Positions 12,301-21,300 of a DNA stretch of 64,000 nt are shown one piece after another. The translations under genes and the position numbers were made by a program. This stretch comes from Luscinia megarhynchos (taxonomy: Eukaryota > Chordata > Aves > Passeriformes > Turdidae). Positions within the stretch are counted from its first letter, which is position 1, and each line of letters starts with the position of its first letter. The stretch spans positions 44,496,770-44,560,769 of the forward strand of contig CM067568.1 in assembly GCA_034336665.1 (NCBI GenBank), read 5' to 3'. The notes under the pieces were generated by a model that did not search any database, had not been told where the DNA came from, and saw nothing but the letters and a program-made list of their open reading frames with translations.

Positions 12301-15300
12301 GGACTGAGTCCAGAGAAGAGACACAGAAATTGTCAGAGCTGGAGCACCTCTCCAATGAGGAAAGACAGGGAGTGCTTGGGATTGTTCAGCCTGGAGAAGA
12401 GGAAGGAAACTTTTTTACAGCCTTTTAGTACCTAAAGGGGGCTTCTAAGAACCGTGGGGACAGACTTTTTAATAGGAACTGTAGGGACAGGACAAGGGGC
12501 AGTGGTTCTAAATTAGAAGAGGGTGTATTTAGACTAGATCTAAGGAAGAAATTCTTTACTGTGAGGGTAGTGAACCATTGGCACAGGTTGCCCTGAGAAG
12601 TGGTAGGTAGCCTGTTCCTGGGAATCCCAGGATCGGGTTGGATGGGGCTCTGAGCAACCTGCTACTAGTGGAAGGTGTCCCTGCCCAGTGTACAGGGGTT
12701 GAACTAGATGATCTTTGAACATCCCTTCCAACCCAAACTATTATTTGATTTTAAAAAGAAAAATAGTTGTCAGTAATACCTTATAAATAAATAACTTCAT
12801 AGCCTTTAAATTTCTAGTCTGTTCTAATCAAACTGTACTTTATTGACAGTAAGCTATTTGAAATCTCAGAAGTAAGAGATTTTGCTTTTGTGTAACTTGC
12901 TATAGTTGGGATCCAATTTCTCTGGAGAAGTAGCTAAGCAATACCATTTGCCCAAGTTACTTGAATCACTTTAATCTCTCTCCATTTGTACTGTATTGCA
13001 TTTTTTCTTTTTATAGTCCTTAACCTTGTTTGACAGTAATGTTGTCATTCTGATTTAAGGGTAGTCTTTAGAGCTTTTGTGCAAGCAGTTTTAAATCTTC
13101 ATTCAATTTTTTTGTGTCCATGGGTGATGTTACTCAAGATGTCTGAAAAGCATGGATTTGAAGACTTGCTTCTATAATGGAAAGTGATTTCTAGTTTAGT
13201 CCATGAAACGTACTGAGCATCCAATAAATGTGATCAGAACAAAACTAAGCAGCAGAGAGAAATTTTTAGAAACTTTTCACTTTAGTTAAATATTAAACAC
13301 CAAAGGAGATCACCTAGTGAACATGGACATAAATTGGTATGCATGTAAGGGCCTGAGAAGGCAGAATATATCCAATATAGACCCACATGTGGGGCCAAGC
13401 CAATGGATGTAAGGAAAAGAGAGGACCTGAAATAGTAGAAGTATGAGAAGCTGAGTTTTTAAGACATGAAAGTGCTTCATGAAGTATCTAATCTCAGTAA
13501 AGGAGGCAAAAGGTTTTGTTCATTAAAATAGCTCACTGAGAAAACATCTACTGTAGATTGCTAATAAATCTTTTCTTCTGTATGTTTCCCTTCTTTCACA
13601 GGGATTGGACAAAGGTTACTTTCATGTAGGAAGGAAAAAGTTTCCAGAAGGGAAAGACTCACCAACACATTTTCCTGTACCTTACGACCTGCCACCAGAA
13701 CAGTATGGAAGCAAAGGTAAGGTGTGACAAATGTAGGCTTGTAGTTTACATGAGGCAAGCTAATTGAGAACTCTGAGTCAGTTGAATACTGATGTGTTCC
13801 AAAGATTTTAACTTTTTTGTGGTGTGATTCTTATATGCATTAAGAAAATTGATATTCTTCATGGAATAAAATGATTTTTTGCAGAACTAATAGGGGAAGG
13901 AGTGTTGAAAAGGGAGTGTTTGGAAGAGAGCAGGCATGAGCTAAAAACAGTCCTCCAGAAGAGGAATGTGAAAGAAATACTGTAGTGCAAATGTAAAAGA
14001 ATTCCTGTAAATCAGAAGAAAGAAGAGTTGCTTTTCCTCCATTCTATATTTCATAGGTTATATTTCATAATACTTGAAGAGGTGTACAAAATCTCAACTG
14101 TTGCAGTTTCTGAGATCATCTCTAGAACATGCAAATCAGGAAAGTGATAAGTGAGTGCGGCTGTTGGGTGATGGCTGAAAAAAATAAAAATATATTGAGG
14201 ATAATGTTGATGTGCAACCTGCAATATTTGGAAAGAGTAAATTTTTATATTTTTGTCCTTAAAACAAATGTCAAAAGACTGTAACTTCCTTTTGAGAAGC
14301 CTTCTAAGGCTAAGACAGCATCTAGGAAAGCATCTACTATGTAAGAAAGACAGCATCTAGGACAGAGCTTGAAATAGGAGTAACATAGATAGTTTATAGA
14401 AACTCAGATGTTTCAGTAAGTCTTTGAACTAATGAATGGTGTGGGGATAAACAACATTTAAATGTTAAGAAGTCAACAGACTTTATAATAGAATCTTACA
14501 TAGTAAACAAAAGTGAAGGCACAGGGTGATTGAAGCTCTGCTGCAGGATCAGACTTTTGAGCTTGATGCTTCTTCCTGTAGTTGAAGTAAGATGGCTTCA
14601 GCAGCATGTTCTGCATTAGGTGACCTGTAGTAAACACCAAACATGAGGCTTCCTCTGTTGGCTTGACCTCAGTTTTTTACCTGTACACTTTCACTCATTT
14701 GTGCTTTTCAAACACAGCTCTCTGCAGTTGATCCACTTTTTTCTATATGGTGGAAAGCATTCCTTCCTTAGACAGTTTGTAGCCATTGATGGAAGTGTCA
14801 TGTGATTCAGGCCACCAAGTTTTTGTACAGTGGCTCCAAGCTCCTGTTTGCTATCCATGCTGCATGCATTGGTATAGTGCCATGTCTGCTTGGCTGTTGA
14901 CCATGTCACTTTTTTACGGAACAAGTCTTAAGTGCTTTGCAGCATTTCACAGGTATTTTCCTGTTGGTTCCTAATGCAGCAGCAGCCCTTGGCTCTTATG
15001 TGTTGCTCAAAACTCCTTCCTCTTCCACTTCGACATCTAGATTAAAGCCCTTGAAGTTCTGGCCAGCTGGTTGGCAAACAGGCACATGCCCCACTTAGGT
15101 GAATCCCTTCAGCTTCCAACAAGCCTGGCTTCTCACTGGTAGTAGCATGGTCATACAAGTCCAGACCTTAAATATAGCTACAGCCACATAGCCAAGCATT
15201 CACCTCCTCAGTATGATACATATTCTGTAGCTTCTGGAAAGATGGATTGTTCTGCTCTAAGATATTAGTACTTACCTGAAAGACCTCTTAAGTGGTTTCA

Positions 15301-18300
15301 GTTTTCCCAGAGAAGAAATACTGGTCCAATGTAGAAATAATAATGCAAACTGTTATGCTGTTTCAGTATAAAACACAATCTGAGTACTGTTACTGTTGTG
15401 TCAAGGAGCAGAGGTAGGGATTGTGCTGGGCTTATGAGCTAATGACAGGGTACAGATATATTACACCTATATCAACTGGCAGTTGTGCTCTGGTATATCC
15501 TATGCACTGTCTGCTTGTTAACCAGTGCTCAAACTGATGGGTTTAGGAAGATTTTTCTAAGTGGTCATACTTAAATTTTTTGAGATTTTAAAACAGATTA
15601 CCAGAATCCATGTATATTCTCAAATGTCTCATATACTGTCTTCCTTGTGCATGAATGTGCTTGTACAGATGATACTGTACTTGGTTTAATTCCAACATTT
15701 AACCTATTGTGTCAGTGAATTTTATGCATATTTCAACTAAATGTAAAGGTTTTTTTCCAAATAACTTTTTTTCACTTTCTGCATGGAAAACGTACTTCTC
15801 TAGAGAACTGGTTTGACTGTAGTTCTGGTTTTGGGTCTTAGCTTTCTCTGGTGATACGCACATATGTCAGAATTTAGATTGTCTAGGCTTTGGCAGTGGA
15901 AATGAAGCCAGCTGCCTGTGCTGTTTCACATCTCTTTCCTGAATATTCTTTTTCAGTTTGTCAGCCTCCTGGTGGAAATGATGTTGAAAGAATTCTCATG
16001 TTGAGGGAGGGACTCATAAAATAATCTGTCCTTAACAATACAGTTGTCAGCTCCCAAAGTCTCTGGAGTGTGATATAAATAGTTTTATTTTAATAAAGTC
16101 TTGAGAAGCAAAAATGCAAGTAATTACCCTTTCCCCAAAGAAACCATATTGACTGATCCTTATAATTGAAGGAGAAAAGGCTCTGGGGAATTTTCCTTGA
16201 ACTCAGATTCTCTAACCACAGGAAAACAAAGTACATGTCACTTTCATATAAATCGGAAAAATCCTAGTAGGGGCAGGAGAAAGGAGAAGTGGGCAGAATA
16301 GTGAAGAGATAGTTAGGAGCAGGGCCATGCATGCATTTGCCATGACGTTCTACTTGGAAGATTCCAAAATTTAAAAAGAAGACATCTTTTCTTGTACTTG
16401 TACAAATTCTAATAATGGATTAGATATACTTAGAGGAATCTATTATTATATAATGTAACAAAATTGAAGAGAAGCAGTTTCCTAGTTTGTGGAAATTATT
16501 TAATTGCAGGGATTCTTTGTCATTCTGTCACAAAGGCTTTCTGTGATACTAATTGATGTTTGTCATATTGGACAGGACTTCAGCATGAAAATGGTTACAT
16601 GTGAAATAAATGCATCTTGAAGAGTAATAAAATATATCTCAGGACATACATGACAAACTTATCAGTAAATTATGTAAATAATTTGTCTCAGCCATAATAA
16701 TTAATGAGGCTTATGCACAACCTTTTCAAGTCCATTAAGTTCAATAGTAATGAAATAATTTGGCCTCTGTCCTACTTTTCTTGCACCAATATAACAGGGA
16801 GGAAAAAGATAAAGAAGTCTTCTCCTACTTTGCCTCATTAGTCAGTGAGTTTCATTCCAGAACTCTAATTTTAAGCAAAACAGAAAAACAGGATCTCTTG
16901 GAGAAAGAGTCATAAAGATTTTCTTCTTGTTTTTCTTCGAGTATAAGTTGAGATCATTGTGATACAGATAACTTCTTGGATTTGTACTGGTTTTCTCTCC
17001 TAGAGAGATGGATTGTCCCTCACTAAAACATACTCGTAGGCTGAGCTGTATTCATTGAAGGGTTCATTGATGTGTGTTAAGATGTCACCAGTAGGAAAAT
17101 TATAATATTTAAAATGATAATATGACACATATTTAAAATTTTGCCATTGTTTTCACTTAGTTTCCAGCTGTATTTCAGGCTTGCACAGAGACATGCTGTA
17201 CAACACATGAACAGGTAAACTCTACCTGCTTCTGCCAGCCCGAGTCATTTGATCTCCCTGAAGCGAACAAAGAATAAAATTTACCCGAGTCTCAAACCAT
17301 TGCTGGTAGCAGCATAGGCACTTGAAGTTCCAATTGGGAGTTTGTAAAATTTCTTCTGTGAAAGAAATCATACCAGAAATATTTTAAGTAGCTTATTTTG
17401 ACTACATAGGATGATTTAAAAACAAACAATCAAGAAAAGCCAACCCCCCAATCATAGCTACCAGCAAACACTATAATGCTTGGAAAAATAGGTTTGGACC
17501 TAAAAATAGCTAGAAAATTATTATATAATAAATTAGCTCAATGAATAGCAAATCTATGGTTTGTATGTATTGTAGAATATATTGTTGTATTATAGGACAC
17601 TATTTTGGGCTGCTTCATTTGGTGTTTTTCCTAGTGAGTTGCACTTAACTTTCTAGTTAGAGGTAAGTGTGATGAGATTTCTGTTTAATTGGCTCTGTTT
17701 TCTGCTTTTTAAAGGGAGACCTCAGCAGGTGAAACATTCCTCTGCATTATTATTCTACCAGATTTTAGATTTATTAATCATGTTTACTTGCTGCCGAACT
17801 CTTAAGCACTATTGAAAAGGGGATGAACTAAAAATAGATCTATCAGTTTTTTGAGTTATGACTAGGTTACTAGAAAGAATTTATAAAAGCTTTTTCTGGG
17901 CTTTTAGGTCAAAGTGCTCTGAAATTTCTTAAACCCTCTGGAAGAGAACCCTGTATAATAGAGGGGTAAATGCATTCTAATATACAAGCTGTTTCTCATT
18001 TCATTTTCTCTTAAGTGTATATATTGAGATGAAAGAAAGAAACTAGTATTCGAATAATAGTATATAGAAGATAAATGTGTACGCAAGAAAATAAGACAGA
18101 TGCCAACTCAGTTGAGATGACCCTAGAGTGAAGCTATGTGTTAGTCTTTCTACATGCCAATTACATGAATTTCCTTAGTTGTTTTGCCCTTTGTCGAAGA
18201 TTTCTTTCCTGAATAATTCTCACAACTTGTAAAAATGTATTAAGATGTATTTCATTATGTTCCAGTGGGAAAATATATTTTACCGTTGGTAAGTGTGGGC

Positions 18301-21300
18301 TAAAGCTGTCAAATCTCATGCTGGAAAAAGTGAGTTCAGCCATTGTGCAGAAATTGACAGTCCATTTACTTCATTAGTTCTCTAGCTGAAGTTTTCAACC
18401 TCTGACAGCACTGATTTTGTTAAGGATGCACAGAAGGATCTTTAACCTATCTCACAAGAGCAGCTCTCTCCCTTGTGAAGAGCCCTGCTCACTGTTCAAT
18501 ATTCCACTGCCACATGTACATGGAAAAGCAAACTCACCTTTTTCTCATAACTTCACATATTCAGTGCTTGATATTTTGTCTGATTTTGAATGAGTGGGAA
18601 TTGGGAGTATGGTGAAATACGTTTGGTAAATATTTATAGTGATTTCAGGAAACTATAGTAACGCTGCATCTCATTTATTACATATAACATGTTACTCTGG
18701 ATAAAAGGAAAAAAGACTTCATGGCGTATTTGCCTCCAGCTCTGGTAGGCTTAGGTATTTATGTTTAACCTGTTACCTAAAGAGTTGAAAGAATTTTCAT
18801 TTATCCTGCTTTGTGCTAGTGACACAATTCTTTAAAAAAGAGATCGGTGTTTTGTTCAACAGAGCTATAGGAATTCTTTGTTACTTTGAACTCCCTCACA
18901 GGGACCTGCTGTATCCTCAGGAGGTCATATAAGTTCTGGGAAAATGTCACTGTAATGGTCTCTACCTTTCTCTTGCCTTTGTTTCTTGTTCTGTGTTCTA
19001 GAATGCTCCACTACTTTCTCTGTCAAGTAGTTACAATTTTTTTTAAAGAAATTACGATAGAAGACTTCTGGGAAAGTAACTAATATTTTTCAATAACCTC
19101 CTTTTTTTCTAATTATGTTGCATAGCTACTTGAAATCTGTGTACTTTCTAGGATTTGAAAGAACTAAACTAGCAACATCGTTTATGAATTTTTAGAGAAC
19201 TTCAAGTACTTTCAGTGTGATTAATATGGTACAAAGTCTTAAGAGAATGTCCTTTCTTCTTAGTAGATGACAACTAGAAGCTTGTCAAGTTTCTAGCAAT
19301 TCTAATACATTGAACAGAAAATATTTCACTTATTTAATATTCAGAGCAATGGTAAATATAAATCAGAGTATGTTTGGAAGTTTAACTTTCAATTTTTTTA
19401 AGCAACAAGTGTATACTGTCACTGTAAATCATAGCCCCAGGGTAAGGAAGCCAGTGTTGGAACCAGTCTCATTGCTGTTGGTCTCAGTTTCCTTCCTTGC
19501 CAGAACAAAAAGCATTATTATTGAGTGCTAAACCTGCAGTCTGAGATTGAAGCTCTCATAATGCAGCTTGACATCAGACACTGCCTCAGAGGACCTCCCA
19601 GAGTCCAAGTGTAACATTTGAGTACACTTGTTCTCCCAGCTATTTATGATGGTGAAGAAATTACCACTGCATGAGAAGAAACTCAAGTTACAGAGTCACT
19701 ATTTAGTTTGGCCACTTCTATGTAATATATTATGATTGGGTTGCAGACCAGAAGGAGCCACTTGACTATCTGATTTGCCACATGTTACTAGCCAACTTCT
19801 TTGAGCTCAAAGCTTATGCTTGGCTAAGGGAGATGTGCTTCAGATTATTAGGTAAGAGCACTCTCATGAAATGGCAAATTCACCAGATGGTCAGTGTTTG
19901 TTTCAATAGTTGGTCAATTCAAGAATTTTAAAATGCAGTTTGGTTTGGGTATTCTTTTTCATGGTAGATGTATGATGCCCAGTCTAGTTTTGGAGCTTAT
20001 ATGTGATTTGAGCCATCTTGTGCAGAATGCAAGATTTGTAGTTGATGTCTGAGGAGATTAACAGTGTGACATCCTGATAGATCAGAGTTAAGGTTGCACA
20101 GAGGACTTTTACCTGGACATTTTTCTTTTAGACTAGTTCTTCACAAGTGCTTTAAATTACCAGCAAAAAAAAAGTGTTATATTATGCATACTTGCATGTT
20201 TCCTTGCTGCAGGGAATAACATGCATATTTTTCATCTGGCAGTTTTAAACTAAAGAACAATATCATTCCTATTCTAACATAACAAAGGATGTCATTAATT
20301 TTTAGCAGGTAACATTTGTTGTGGGTACATGTACATTATTAACTCTTTTCACATTGCTGTTTTGAGCAATTGCAGTTGATTGCCTCCAATACTCAGCTGA
20401 ACAGCAGAAGGCCATTTGTTGGCAGCAGATGTATCTTTAGGGCAAAAAATTTAAAGAATTAAAAAAAAATTCTCGTAGCTGACAGTACTACTCAGTATCT
20501 AGATAAATAATTGATATAGGTACACCAATCTGCTGAAAGCCTCTATAGATAACCAACAGATTCAGGCTGTCATAGTAAAAAGACTATTGCAAAGCTCAAT
20601 ATATCAATGATACTAAGATAAATAAAACCTATAAACCAGCAGTATAATTTGAGAGTTCCTTGAAAGGGAAGCTGAAAATTATCTAGTCTGGTGTTAGGGA
20701 ATCATGCACACAATAGCTTATCTTACTTAGCAAGATATCATTATAAATAAAATTTCTTTGTGTTTTTAACAGTACTGAGATTTTTATTTTCTTGTAGAAT
20801 CTTTTGAATGAGTATTAACATTTTGTTGTACAACAATATCTTCTCATTGAGTTCCTGTTATCACATCTCAGCTGCAATATTGCTATTATCTCTCTTACCA
20901 ATACAAGTTGCTTGCTTGGAATTTCACTTTATTTGTGATTTAGGTATTACACAGTTTACTGACTGAGCAAATAATCTGTTGGGTGGAGGGAACCTGAAAC
21001 TTCTAATTCATAATTATATCAAGGGTTTTTTTATAACAGTTTGGGGAAGGTCTCAGAAAAGTGCAAAATACTTTTTTTTTTCTTCATCACATCAGCACTT
21101 TGAAAGAAAGCAAATCCTGTGTTTAAAACTGCAGTACTGGATTGTGCTATTTTTCTTTTTTTTTTCCAAACAAGTGGTCATTGTCCTGGCCTTCAGAAAT
21201 AGTCACTTTATTGTGAATATTCATATAGATCCCATATCTATTCCCCATCTGCCTTTCCTCCTTCTTGAGATCTTTAAGTATGATTTTTGCATTGAGAGGA

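Larger units (their letters stand above)
6601..13601 (+). other. TDP1: TDP1 intron (7.0 kb)
   Basis: The intron carries a CR1-tailed tRNA-like SINE (9139-9294), a CR1 3' fragment (12119-12750) and two perfect hairpins (8326-8357 and 10981-11005). The remainder is AT-rich without recognisable coding or RNA genes. The acceptor at its end is strong (TTCTTTCACAG). Confidence 0.8.
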
